This document shows positions 7,310 to 14,873 of a DNA stretch of 15,817 nucleotides, piece after piece. Both the position numbers and the translations under genes were made by a program. The stretch is from positions 1 to 15,817 of the forward strand of contig CAZPVB010000081.1 in assembly GCA_964589855.1 (NCBI GenBank), written 5' to 3'. Every line of letters begins with the position of its first letter. Positions within the stretch are counted from its first letter, which is position 1. Below the pieces are notes generated by a model. That model worked only from the letters and a program-made list of their open reading frames with translations. It did not search any database and had not been told where the DNA came from. This stretch comes from SKVR01 sp964589855. GTDB taxonomy: Bacteria; Bacteroidota; Bacteroidia; Bacteroidales; UBA7960.

Positions 7310-7807
7310 ATGGCAAAACCTGATTATACTTTGATTTTTATTGTAGAGGATGATTTTTCCTATGCCAAGGTGATCAGGCATGCACTGGAGAAAAAGAATT
7401 ATCTGAATATTAAAGTCTTTTACAGCGGAGAGGATTGCCTGCAGAACATGCACCTGAAACCCGATATTGTATTGCTGGATTACCGTTTGGGGGATAACAA
7501 AAAGGATGGTATGGATGTGTTGAGGGTTATCAAGAGAAATCATCCTTTAACAGAGGTGGTTTTTCTTACCGCTATTGATAACCTCGAGGTTGCCACACAA
7601 ACCATCAAAGAGGGCGCTTATGATTATGTGGTGAAATCAGAATCCGCTATGGAGCGGGCCAAAAACATTATACGTCGCATCATCTTCGAAAAGCATATTC
7701 AGAATGAGAACCGCCTGCTCCGACGCAGCCAGAAGATTATTATCGGATTGATCTTTTTTTTGATAATTGGTATTGCCTTCCTGATCTTTCTGCAAATTAA
7801 ATATTAG
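7310..7807 (+). CDS. Response regulator receiver domain with C-terminal membrane anchor
   Basis: A 165-residue protein. Residues 7-125 are a complete CheY-like receiver: acidic pocket EDD at 13-15, phospho-acceptor Asp57 (VLLDYRL), switch Thr87 (VFLTAID) and conserved Lys109 (DYVVKSE). After a short charged helix (RIIFEKHIQNENRLLRRSQK) the protein ends in one strongly hydrophobic segment at about 142-161 (IIIGLIFFLIIGIAFLIFL) and IKY. There is no DNA-binding or enzymatic output. The positive residues just before the helix predict that the receiver stays in the cytoplasm, tail-anchored to the inner membrane. No kinase gene is adjacent; the hybrid kinase of this window is 4 kb away. The start ATG is the first in frame and gives the usual receiver beginning. 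Upstream lies an AT-rich gap of 444 bases. Confidence 0.9.
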   Translation: MAKPDYTLIFIVEDDFSYAKVIRHALEKKNYLNIKVFYSGEDCLQNMHLKPDIVLLDYRLGDNKKDGMDVLRVIKRNHPLTEVVFLTAIDNLEVATQTIKEGAYDYVVKSESAMERAKNIIRRIIFEKHIQNENRLLRRSQKIIIGLIFFLIIGIAFLIFLQIKY

Positions 7808-7835
7808 TGTAGTTTTCACGATGCGGCTATTCCCG

Positions 7836-8000
7836 TAATTAGTGCCAGCAAGAAAACACTTATTTTTTGTGTCTTTGATAAGAAATCGTCAAAGACAAGG
7901 CTTTCGAAGTTTTTGAATCTAAGGAGTTTACTTTTTGTAAATGACTGTTTTGAAGGCGAGCATAACGCAGCAATTGGCGTATTCTTGCAAGCAATAATTA
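7836..8000 (+). repeat. Repeat family R2: complete element with terminal inverted repeats
   Basis: About 165 bp bounded by imperfect inverted repeats. The left end is TAATTAGTGCCAGCAAGAA (from 7836); the right end, read on the other strand, is TAATTATTGCTTGCAAGAA (from 8000). They match at 18 of 22 positions. Inside is a perfect 8-bp hairpin GTCTTTGA (7871-7878) / TCAAAGAC (7889-7896) with loop TAAGAAATCG. No clear target-site duplication flanks it and it encodes nothing convincing, so it looks like a small non-autonomous (MITE-like) element. A half copy is at 822-895. The rest of the 353-base gap between the response regulator and hldD holds only the possible hldD terminator. Confidence 0.65.
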
Positions 8001-8101
8001 GGTTACAGGTTGGCAAACCAAAGGAATAAAACAATCTTTAATCAACATGATTTTCGGGAATCAGCGGATCTCAGGGAACTGAATTAACGCTTATTGAAAC
8101 A

Positions 8102-8130
8102 GAAAAACCGCAGGGAGTGTTGCTCTGCCT
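8102..8130 (-). terminator. Possible terminator of hldD
   Basis: On the - strand, about 33 bases past the hldD stop, GCAGAG, a short loop and CCCTGC make a six-position stem with one mismatch (or a CC bulge), directly followed by GGTTTTTCTG. The U tract is good, the stem modest. Confidence 0.4.
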
Positions 8131-8160
8131 TCAGCTGAGCGCATTGAACCGGTAGAATTA

Positions 8161-9126
8161 TCAGTAATACATTCCCGAAGTAAGGTATGATTTTACGTAA
8201 TCATGAATTCCTTCCTCCAACGTGAAAAAAGGTTTTTCATACCCAATGCTCTTCAGTTTTTGCATGCTTGCTTCTGTAAAATACTGATATTTTTCACGAA
8301 TGTCTTCCGGGGTGTCAATAAATTCAATGTCAGGTTTCTTATCCATGGCAGTAAAAGTAGTGGTTGCCAGGTCAAGAAAGGTACGCGCTTTACCGGTTCC
8401 CAAATTATAAATGCCAGCGTCTTTCTTTCTCAACATCAGAAAAAAACAAACTTTTACTACGTCTTTCACGTAAATAAAATCTCTCAACTGTTCTCCGTCT
8501 TTATATGCTGCTTTGTGTGATTTGAAAAGTTTCATTTTTCCGGTTTTTAGTATCTGTTGGTAGGCATGTAATACCACTGATGCCATTCGTCCTTTATGGT
8601 ATTCATTGGGTCCGTATACATTAAAAAACTTCAATCCTGCCCAGTAGTATGGCTTTTCTGCTTGCGCCAGCGCCCATTTGTCAAATTCATTTTTACTTTC
8701 TCCGTAAGGGTTAAGAGGTCTTAGTTTTGGTATGATCTCGTCATTGTCATCATAACCATGCTCACCATTTCCATAAGTTGCTGCAGATGAGGCATACATC
8801 AGCGGAAGGTCATACCGGACACAATACTGCCACAACTTTTTTGAATAATTCAAATTTAGTTTATCAAAAATACTTTTGTTGAATTCTGTGGTATCGGTTC
8901 GGGCGCCCAGGTGAAAAATAAAATTCACTTTTTTGTGATTTTCAATCAACCACTCAAAAAATATTTCTCTGTCTACTTTCTGCCTGAAGGCTTTATTCTG
9001 AATGTTACGATTTTTGGTTTTGCTGGTAAAATCATCTACCACTATTATATCTTTGAAACCTTTGTTGTTGAGTTTGTTTACCAGACAACTACCGATAAAA
9101 CCTGCTGCCCCCGTTACGACGATCAT
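8161..9126 (-). CDS. hldD: ADP-L-glycero-D-manno-heptose 6-epimerase
   Basis: Converts ADP-D-glycero-beta-D-manno-heptose to the L-glycero epimer, the last step in making the activated heptose for the LPS inner core; cytoplasmic. This is an extended SDR of 321 residues, the usual length of HldD (RfaD). Visible are the NADP loop GAAGFIG (6-12), FHLGARTDTTE (71-81), which is very typical of HldD, YASSAATYGNGEHGYDD (111-127), the catalytic YGESK (Tyr141, Lys145), FNVYGPNEYHKGRMASV (168-184) and RDFIYVKDVV (215-224). It supports a Gram-negative with heptose in its LPS. No other LPS gene adjoins; the gap upstream on its strand holds a hairpin and a possible micro-ORF. The ATG at 9124-9126 is directly before the first strand of the fold (MIVVTGAAGF), so the start is secure. 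Confidence 0.96.
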   Translation of the reverse strand: MIVVTGAAGFIGSCLVNKLNNKGFKDIIVVDDFTSKTKNRNIQNKAFRQKVDREIFFEWLIENHKKVNFIFHLGARTDTTEFNKSIFDKLNLNYSKKLWQYCVRYDLPLMYASSAATYGNGEHGYDDNDEIIPKLRPLNPYGESKNEFDKWALAQAEKPYYWAGLKFFNVYGPNEYHKGRMASVVLHAYQQILKTGKMKLFKSHKAAYKDGEQLRDFIYVKDVVKVCFFLMLRKKDAGIYNLGTGKARTFLDLATTTFTAMDKKPDIEFIDTPEDIREKYQYFTEASMQKLKSIGYEKPFFTLEEGIHDYVKSYLTSGMYY

Positions 9127-9192
9127 AAAATTTATTTTTAATGTTAACTTTAGGAAACTTATTTGGTCTGTTTATTTATTTTAATTACGAAT

Positions 9193-9279
9193 ATGCTTTT
9201 GTTGTTTTTCTCCGCGGCATTGCTCTTTATTCATCAGTTTATAATAAAACAATTTTTCAGCAAGGTTTGTCAATTTTAG
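9193..9279 (+). CDS. Possible 28-residue hydrophobic peptide
   Basis: ATG at 9193 opens 28 codons ending at TAG 9277-9279. The peptide starts MLLLFFSAALLFIH and ends with FIIKQFFSKVCQF: one long hydrophobic stretch and a basic end, as in small membrane peptides. The stop codon lies inside the 5' arm and loop of the hairpin at 9264-9302, which is followed by GGGTTTTTC. The gap between hldD and mqnB has no other + strand gene. No ribosome binding site or promoter is evident; chance is a fair alternative. Confidence 0.2.
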   Translation: MLLLFFSAALLFIHQFIIKQFFSKVCQF

Positions 9280-9310
9280 GTTTATAAGAAAATTGGCAGA
9301 CCGGGTTTTT
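9264..9310 (+). terminator. Long-stem hairpin with T tract on the + strand
   Basis: GGTTTGTCAATTTT (9264-9277), an 11-base loop and AAAATTGGCAGACC (9289-9302) pair at all 14 positions as + strand RNA, two of them G-U. The other strand would have two A-C mismatches there. GGGTTTTTC follows. Strand preference and T tract indicate a + strand terminator, although both neighbouring genes (hldD and mqnB) are on the - strand. It may also mark the end of mqnB transcription, but the - strand lacks a U tract. Confidence 0.5.
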
Positions 9311-9393
9311 CAATTTGTGTATTATCATAATAATTGACCGTTTCGAGATCCGTTTCGCTGCGATTCCTTCACAATTACTTTTTCCGGATGATC

Positions 9394-10071
9394 TCATTCA
9401 TGCAACACAGAAAGGATAACTTTATTTAGATTTTCAATGGCTTTGGGTATATACCACCGGTCTTCGGTTCTATGTTCTACATAATTGGAAATGGCGCGTA
9501 TTTGTGCACAAGGCAGGTTTTCTGAAAAGCAGGAGTAAAAAAATGCAGCTCCCTCCATGCTTTCGGTAGATGGATTGCAACGCTCTTTGATCTTTTGGAT
9601 ACTTTTATTGGTCGTATGCACCCTGTTGACGGTTATTCCGCGAACTGTTTTTAATCCGTTGATGGTGCGACTCTTGATCGGCAATTCATTGATCAGTTGC
9701 CCGTCGCGGTAAGGAAAATAATCTTCTTCGAGCAGTTTCAGATCAACCAGCGACAAAAAATATTCTCCCTGATCGGCACCCAATTCGGGAAACTGGTCGT
9801 GTGTAATGTGTACTACTTCTCCTGGTTTGAGCGAACGGTCAAAACTGCCGGCTATGCCCAGATTAAATGCCGCATCATATTCATTCGATCCTAATGTTTT
9901 GCCCATCATGTAGGCAGTAGGCACCATACCAATGCCTGTGGTAAGAACATCAAGGGTAATATGCTTAAATTTGTATCGGTTGATCTGGGCATTCAAGCGT
10001 CTGTCGAAACTCAGATGCTTCAGTAAAGGTTTAATCTCAAGAGTAGTGGCAGAAACCAATAATAACCTCAT
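9394..10071 (-). CDS. mqnB: Futalosine hydrolase (futalosine nucleosidase)
   Basis: Releases hypoxanthine from futalosine to give dehypoxanthine futalosine in the alternative (futalosine) menaquinone pathway. The 225 residues have the PNP/UDP phosphorylase fold of MTA/SAH nucleosidase relatives: MRLLLVSATTLEIKPLL with catalytic Glu12, TTGIGMVPTAYMMG (44-57), NLGIAGSFDRSLKPGEVVHI (70-89), SMEGAAFFYSC (171-181) with the nucleoside-binding Met-Glu, and RAISNYVEHR (192-201). The SNYVE motif, in place of the Ser-Asp of MTA/SAH nucleosidases, together with the C-terminal W-(x)4-AIENLNK pattern is what points to MqnB. The rest of the pathway is not in the window. It is divergent from the tatD-like gene with a 109-base gap. 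Confidence 0.9.
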   Translation of the reverse strand: MRLLLVSATTLEIKPLLKHLSFDRRLNAQINRYKFKHITLDVLTTGIGMVPTAYMMGKTLGSNEYDAAFNLGIAGSFDRSLKPGEVVHITHDQFPELGADQGEYFLSLVDLKLLEEDYFPYRDGQLINELPIKSRTINGLKTVRGITVNRVHTTNKSIQKIKERCNPSTESMEGAAFFYSCFSENLPCAQIRAISNYVEHRTEDRWYIPKAIENLNKVILSVLHE

Positions 10072-10096
10072 AAGTGTTGATTTTAGCGTTTGAAAA

Positions 10097-10104
10097 CAAA
10101 ATTA
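10097..10104 (-). promoter_or_regulatory. Candidate -7 element for mqnB
   Basis: On the - strand TAATTTTG matches TAnnTTTG exactly and lies about 25 bases from the mqnB start. I find no clear TTG at the expected distance upstream, so only half of the promoter is supported. Confidence 0.3.
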
Positions 10105-10180
10105 CAAACAATAGTTGGTTTAATGGAGTTTAACATAACAAAAATATCATTCTATTCTCTGATTTTTGATACATTGCAAT

Positions 10181-10885
10181 ATGTCTTTTGTTCATTATAA
10201 GTTTATTGATTTTCATACACATAAAATTTGTCAGGATGATCATGATCGAATATGTATACACAATGTTTTCGCTCATGATGTGAATTCTTTTGATAAATGG
10301 GAACTTTATAAAAATACTTTTTTTTCGGTGGGATTACATCCCTGGCATCAGGGAACAGAACAGGAAAATGAAACTCATCTTGATCAAATTTCAAAAGTAG
10401 CCCCCTACAGGAAAGTTCTGGCAATAGGCGAATGCGGACTTGATAAATACGCCAATCTGCCCCTTGATGAACAACGTTCTGTTTTTCTAAAACAGATTAA
10501 AATCTCGGAATATGTATCTAAACCTATTGTGGTGCATTGTGTAAAAGCCTATGATGAGATCCTGCATCTTCGTAAGGAGATCAATCCCACTCAACCCTGG
10601 ATAATTCATGGTTTTAGCAGCAGTGTGCAAATGGCAGAACATTTAACCGAGCATGGATGTGTGGTGTCTTTCGGTCATCAAATCCTTCGGGGGAATTCAA
10701 AAACTACCGCTGCCCTTCAGGAAATTTCTTTATCTGATTTTTTGATCGAGACCGATGATGAGGACATACAAATTGATGAAATGTATGAAAAAATCTCTAA
10801 TTTGAAAGATGTTTCTGTTGTTGATCTGAAAAAGAGTATGAAAGAAAATTTCACAAAACTTTTTGGTGACGTTTTTAAAATTTGA
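10181..10885 (+). CDS. TatD-family metal-dependent hydrolase
   Basis: Predicted deoxyribonuclease or related hydrolase of the amidohydrolase superfamily. From the ATG at 10181 it has 234 residues, shorter than the ~260 of E. coli TatD. Metal ligands follow the family order: HTH (His12, His14) in FIDFHTH, Glu84 in AIGECGLD, His119 in IVVHCVKAYDEIL, His143 in WIIHGFSSS and Asp192 in LIETDDED. GLHPWH at 51-56 is also typical. The C-terminal loop after Asp192 has no Pro of the common TDAP signature. A TTG at 10166 would add five residues, but the ATG gives the normal beginning just before the first strand. It is followed after one base by tcdA, indicating translational coupling. The true substrate is not known for this branch. 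Confidence 0.9.
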   Translation: MSFVHYKFIDFHTHKICQDDHDRICIHNVFAHDVNSFDKWELYKNTFFSVGLHPWHQGTEQENETHLDQISKVAPYRKVLAIGECGLDKYANLPLDEQRSVFLKQIKISEYVSKPIVVHCVKAYDEILHLRKEINPTQPWIIHGFSSSVQMAEHLTEHGCVVSFGHQILRGNSKTTAALQEISLSDFLIETDDEDIQIDEMYEKISNLKDVSVVDLKKSMKENFTKLFGDVFKI

Positions 10886-10886
10886 A

Positions 10887-11651
10887 ATGTTGATGGATAT
10901 CAATTGGCAACAAAGAACAAAACTATTAATAGGAACAGATAACGTTAATAAGCTACAGTCGGCCAATGTTTTGGTTTGTGGTCTTGGTGGGGTAGGTGCT
11001 GTGACTGCCGAAATGCTTTGCCGTGCCGGTGTGGGGAAAATGACCCTCATAGATAACGATATCATACACGATACTAATCTTAACAGACAAATCATTGCCT
11101 TAAACAGTACCATCGGAAAGAGGAAAACCCAACTCATGAAGGATCGCTTGTTGGATATTAATCCTCAACTCGAAATTACATGTAAAGATTTGTTTCTTGT
11201 TGATGAAAAGATCCAGGATATCCTGCAGCAATCTTTTGATTATGTTGTGGATGCTATTGATACACTTACACCCAAGATATTTCTCATCTACCACACACTT
11301 CAAAAAGGATTTCCCCTGGTCAGTAGCATGGGGGCTGGTGGTAAAACAGACCCCTCAAGGGTTTTTATAGCAGATATATCGCAAACCTATAATTGTAATC
11401 TTGCCAGACTACTTCGCAAAAGACTAAAGAATATGGGAGTGAAGACCGGGTTTGAAACTGTTTTTTCTTCCGAGTTGGTTCACGGGGATTCAATATTATA
11501 TCTTGATAACGAACCCAATAAAAAAACTACCGTTGGTACAATTAGCTACATGCCCACCATTTTTGGTTCGGTGGCGGCCTCAGCCGTTATCAGGAATCTG
11601 CTTCAAATTCCAGTTTATTTAACCCCCGGACCTTACAAAAAAAACAGGTAA
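10887..11651 (+). CDS. tcdA: tRNA threonylcarbamoyladenosine dehydratase
   Basis: ATP-dependent ThiF/E1-like enzyme that cyclises N6-threonylcarbamoyladenosine at position 37 of ANN-decoding tRNAs to the hydantoin-type ct6A (TcdA, formerly CsdL/YgdL). From the ATG at 10887, 254 residues. Seen are the Rossmann loop VCGLGGVGA (30-38), LIDND (54-58), NLNRQ (64-68), the Lys/Arg-rich IGKRKTQLMKDR (76-87), VVDAIDT (120-126), SSMGAGGKTDPSR (146-158) and YMPTIFG (221-227). SMGA-GK-DP separates TcdA from ThiF and MoeB. No zinc-binding Cys pairs are present, also as in TcdA. An in-frame ATG at 10863 lies inside tatD and would only add an overlapping extension, so I start at 10887; 10893 is possible too. 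Confidence 0.92.
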   Translation: MLMDINWQQRTKLLIGTDNVNKLQSANVLVCGLGGVGAVTAEMLCRAGVGKMTLIDNDIIHDTNLNRQIIALNSTIGKRKTQLMKDRLLDINPQLEITCKDLFLVDEKIQDILQQSFDYVVDAIDTLTPKIFLIYHTLQKGFPLVSSMGAGGKTDPSRVFIADISQTYNCNLARLLRKRLKNMGVKTGFETVFSSELVHGDSILYLDNEPNKKTTVGTISYMPTIFGSVAASAVIRNLLQIPVYLTPGPYKKNR

Positions 11652-11686
11652 AAACCGCAATAGTCGTATAATTGACAGTATATTAG

Positions 11687-11705
11687 GAGTATAACTCGTT
11701 TTTTT
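11687..11705 (+). terminator. Weak terminator-like hairpin after tcdA
   Basis: GAGT-ATA-ACTC followed by G and seven T. The stem is only four pairs, but it is placed 36 bases after the tcdA stop and the T tract is strong. The rest of the 384-base gap to the kinase start is AT-rich and shows no repeat, RNA gene or clear promoter. Confidence 0.4.
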
Positions 11706-12035
11706 GTTTTGTAACTCATTGAAATATAATTAGATAAAAATGATAGTAAAAGGGTAATTCCTTAATTAAATTTAGAAAATATTACGGGAAAGGTGTTTTT
11801 CTGATAAAAAATGATTATATTTACTGGGTAAATACAAAATATATGGTTCTTAAAATCAATTATATATATAGTTTGTTGATTTGATTTTTTGAGTATAGAA
11901 GATTATATCCATCCACCAAAAACCACATTGTTTATACAACCGCAAAACCCCACGGTTTTAAAATAGGTAATTATTTTTTTATTTACGTTGCATTTATGCA
12001 AAATGCACACAGAACAACATGAGGGAGGAAAACAT

Positions 12036-14873
12036 ATGGAAAATGAATTAATTGATCATCATCATATTTTTTTGTTTGACTTTTTTAGTCTGTTTTTAAA
12101 AATAGTTAAAGACGACAAAGGAGGTGTGGAAAATCTTGAGGTAATTGATGGAAGCTTTGATAATAATAGCGAACATTCAATTGACCTGTCTAAAATAAAA
12201 TATCTGCCGGAATTATTTAAACATCCTTATCAAAATGTTGAAAAGAAACTTAAAGAAGTCGCCCGGTCTGCATCAGCCAAAAAGGGTGTTGTTGTTAAAA
12301 ATATTTGCACTTGTCAGGAGAAGAAATTTGATTTACATGCTTATAAACCCAATAACAAAAACCTGATTGTTTTCTTTAAGGGTACTGAACTGACTGAAAA
12401 ATCAACTCGTATATCAAAAAAAAGCAATGCCTGTTTTTCTGCACTCAATCAATTGTCATTGTCTCCCAGTTATGTTGAGGGGAAAATTTATGAATTTATC
12501 AGGGAATTGATACGGGTAACTTCATCTGCTATGAAAATAGACCATGCAAGTGTTTGGTTTCTTGATGAAGGAGAAAACCAGTTACGATGCTTTGATTCAT
12601 ATGATTCGAAAACAGATGCACGGAAAACAGGTGATCTTTTGAGAAAAATTCAGTACCTCTCAGTATTTTCATACCTGAAAGATCATTCCTGCATAAGTGT
12701 AAAAAATCTTCAGGAAAAAGGAGATTTTTCAAATCTGGTTTTGCCTTTTGTACATCCGCGGCCGGTAAAGTCGCTCATGTATGTTGGAATAAAAAAAGAG
12801 GGTGTTTTGCATGGTATTTTGTGTTTAGAGGATACCCAAAACTTCAGAAACTGGGATCGGTTCGATGAAGATTTTGGACTGCGCCTTGCAGAGAAGATCT
12901 CGGTAGTGCTGGGCAATTTTCAAAGAGGGTTGATCCGTAAAAATCTGATGATGAGTCAGGCACGTCTGGAAAGTATATTTCGCTCTTCACCTGCCGCTAT
13001 TGGTGTAGTCAAAAACAGGGTTTTGGTGGAAGTTAATGCTTCATTTAGTCGCATAACAGGTTATCAACCTGATGAGATTCTTGGTAAAAGTGCAAGAATT
13101 TTGTATCCATCGCAGGAGGAATTTGAAAGAGTGGGGACTGAAAAATACAAACAAATGGATGTAAGCGGGGTCGGTACCATTGAAACCATTTGGCGTCATA
13201 AAAATGGACGAAACATCCATGTTTTATTGAGTTCTTCTTATCTCGATTCCTCTGATTTTTCAAAGGGTTCAAATTTTACAGCTACCGATATAACATCAAG
13301 GGTGGTTGCGGAAAAGAAATTACGCGAAAGCGAACAGCGATATCATCAGATATCCGATAATATTCCTGGCATGATCTATCAGTTTATGATGGAGGATTCA
13401 GGCAAATTTAGAAAACTGTATGGAAGTTCTTATTGCAAAAAGATTTTTGGAATATCTTCTGATGAATTCATGAGAACGAAAGACATTTTTTCCTTTATTG
13501 ACCCACAGGATCAAAAATCCTTGTTATCAACTATTCATCGATCAGCAGAAGATTTATCAAACTGGAAATATGATTTCTGGATCACAAACGAAAAAGATGA
13601 AAGAAAGTATTTAAAAGCATATTTCAATCCCAGACGACAAGGTACTGCAATAATTTGGGATGGGTTTGTTATGGATGCAACTGCCGAAAAGCAATCAGAA
13701 GAATTAACGCGTGAACTGGCAATCGCAAACCAATCGCTTGAATTCAAAAAGAAGTTTTTGGCAAATATGAGCCACCAGGTCCGTACCCCTCTCACCGGTA
13801 TCCTGGGGGTAACAGATGTTCTGGAGAGTACAGAACTTTCTGTTAAACAAAAAGATCTTTTGCACACCTTAAAAATGTCTGGAATGGATTTAAAGCAATC
13901 CATAGATGAGATTCTTGATTACGCCAAAATAGAGGCAGGGAAAATTATTTCCAGATCCGTTCAGTTTAACATTCGTGACCTTTTAAACCATGTGAAAAGT
14001 GTATTTGATGTAACCCGGCAAAAATCTCTCCTGCTAAAAACAGATATACCTGAAAACTTCCCTGATCAAATCGCTGCTGACAAATTTCGTATTACCCAGG
14101 TTCTTCAACATTTACTTGGTGTGATTGTGAAATTTTCTATCCGGAAGAAAATTGTCATCAGAACCGAAATTGTAAAATCATTGGCAGATAATGGTATACT
14201 GATAAAAATTTCTCTGGAAAATACCGGAAGTGCTATTCAGGATGATCTTACCAGTGAAATGCTGAACCCTTACAAGGCGGGTGCATTCAGAGATACTGAT
14301 GACCTGGAGGATTTTGAGGGTACAGGTTTGGGAATGGCAATAAGTAAAGAGTATGTGCAGATACTCGGTGGGGAGCTTACTATGGATACCCTCGGAGATA
14401 AAGTAAACAAATTTTCGTTCACCTTTACGGCCAAGATTGTTGATCCAAAAAAGGCAGATTCTGACAGTCAAAAAACATACCAGAAAGAAACCAGCGGGAG
14501 TAAAAGGCAGTTGAATATATTGCTGGTGGATGATAAGATTGTAAACCAGAAAGTTATCAAACTTATGCTGGAGCACAGCGGCCACAAAGTTCATTTGGCC
14601 GTAAATGGAAAAGAAGCCATTCGTAAATTCGAATCCGGTGCTTACGATCTTATTCTGATGGATATTAAAATGCCGGTGATGGATGGCATCACCGCTACAA
14701 AAGAATTGAAAAAGAAACACTCCCAACTGCCCCCGATTGTGGGATTGAGTGCCAATGCTTTTGAAGGAGACCGCGAAAAATACATGAATATGGGTTTGGA
14801 TGAGTATCTCACAAAACCACTGAATATGAATGCATTTAAAAGTACAGTAGATAAACTAATCGGAAATGCCTGA
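12036..14873 (+). CDS. Soluble hybrid histidine kinase (GAF-PAS-PAS-HisKA-HATPase-REC) with degenerate ATP lid motifs
   Basis: A 945-residue cytoplasmic sensor with no membrane segment. Order: N-terminal region of unknown type (1-145, perhaps PAS-like, with Cys-Thr-Cys); GAF about 150-295; PAS about 310-425; PAS about 436-550; coiled linker; HisKA with FLANMSHQVRTPLTG (phospho-acceptor His580); HATPase about 680-800; receiver about 826-943 with Asp832/833, acceptor Asp876 (LILMDIKMP), Ser905 and Lys927. The ATPase is odd. The N box reads HLLGVIVKFS where NLLGNAIKFT is expected, so the magnesium Asn is Val696; the G1 box reads ENTGSA where DTGxG is expected (Asn729, Ala733). The G2 box GTGLG (762-766) is intact. 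H-E of the H box is H-Q (Gln581). I start at 12036 because GGGAGG lies eight bases upstream; ATG 12003 or TTG 11988 would add 11 or 16 residues. Confidence 0.9.
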   Translation: MENELIDHHHIFLFDFFSLFLKIVKDDKGGVENLEVIDGSFDNNSEHSIDLSKIKYLPELFKHPYQNVEKKLKEVARSASAKKGVVVKNICTCQEKKFDLHAYKPNNKNLIVFFKGTELTEKSTRISKKSNACFSALNQLSLSPSYVEGKIYEFIRELIRVTSSAMKIDHASVWFLDEGENQLRCFDSYDSKTDARKTGDLLRKIQYLSVFSYLKDHSCISVKNLQEKGDFSNLVLPFVHPRPVKSLMYVGIKKEGVLHGILCLEDTQNFRNWDRFDEDFGLRLAEKISVVLGNFQRGLIRKNLMMSQARLESIFRSSPAAIGVVKNRVLVEVNASFSRITGYQPDEILGKSARILYPSQEEFERVGTEKYKQMDVSGVGTIETIWRHKNGRNIHVLLSSSYLDSSDFSKGSNFTATDITSRVVAEKKLRESEQRYHQISDNIPGMIYQFMMEDSGKFRKLYGSSYCKKIFGISSDEFMRTKDIFSFIDPQDQKSLLSTIHRSAEDLSNWKYDFWITNEKDERKYLKAYFNPRRQGTAIIWDGFVMDATAEKQSEELTRELAIANQSLEFKKKFLANMSHQVRTPLTGILGVTDVLESTELSVKQKDLLHTLKMSGMDLKQSIDEILDYAKIEAGKIISRSVQFNIRDLLNHVKSVFDVTRQKSLLLKTDIPENFPDQIAADKFRITQVLQHLLGVIVKFSIRKKIVIRTEIVKSLADNGILIKISLENTGSAIQDDLTSEMLNPYKAGAFRDTDDLEDFEGTGLGMAISKEYVQILGGELTMDTLGDKVNKFSFTFTAKIVDPKKADSDSQKTYQKETSGSKRQLNILLVDDKIVNQKVIKLMLEHSGHKVHLAVNGKEAIRKFESGAYDLILMDIKMPVMDGITATKELKKKHSQLPPIVGLSANAFEGDREKYMNMGLDEYLTKPLNMNAFKSTVDKLIGNA

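Noticed and set aside
7836..8000. Target-site duplication around R2
   Set aside because: The flanks (CCCG on the left, GGTT on the right) do not match, so insertion by a transposase is not demonstrated.
7816..8034. - strand frame of 72 codons in the R2 region
   Set aside because: It spans the inverted-repeat element from end to end and beyond; its openness is explained by AT-rich repeat DNA and I recognise no protein.
10166..10180. TTG start of the TatD-like gene
   Set aside because: An ATG 15 bases downstream places the N-terminus at the usual distance from the HxH motif; there is no ribosome-binding signal favouring TTG.
11988..12035. TTG start for the hybrid kinase at 11988
   Set aside because: A GGGAGG motif at good distance from ATG 12036 is better support; the extra residues have no domain content. 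The call is not certain.
12036..14873. Frameshift or sequencing error as the cause of the missing N and G1 residues in the kinase
   Set aside because: The frame is intact through both boxes, flanking residues are normal and the downstream G2 box and receiver are perfect, so single substitutions rather than indels are present.
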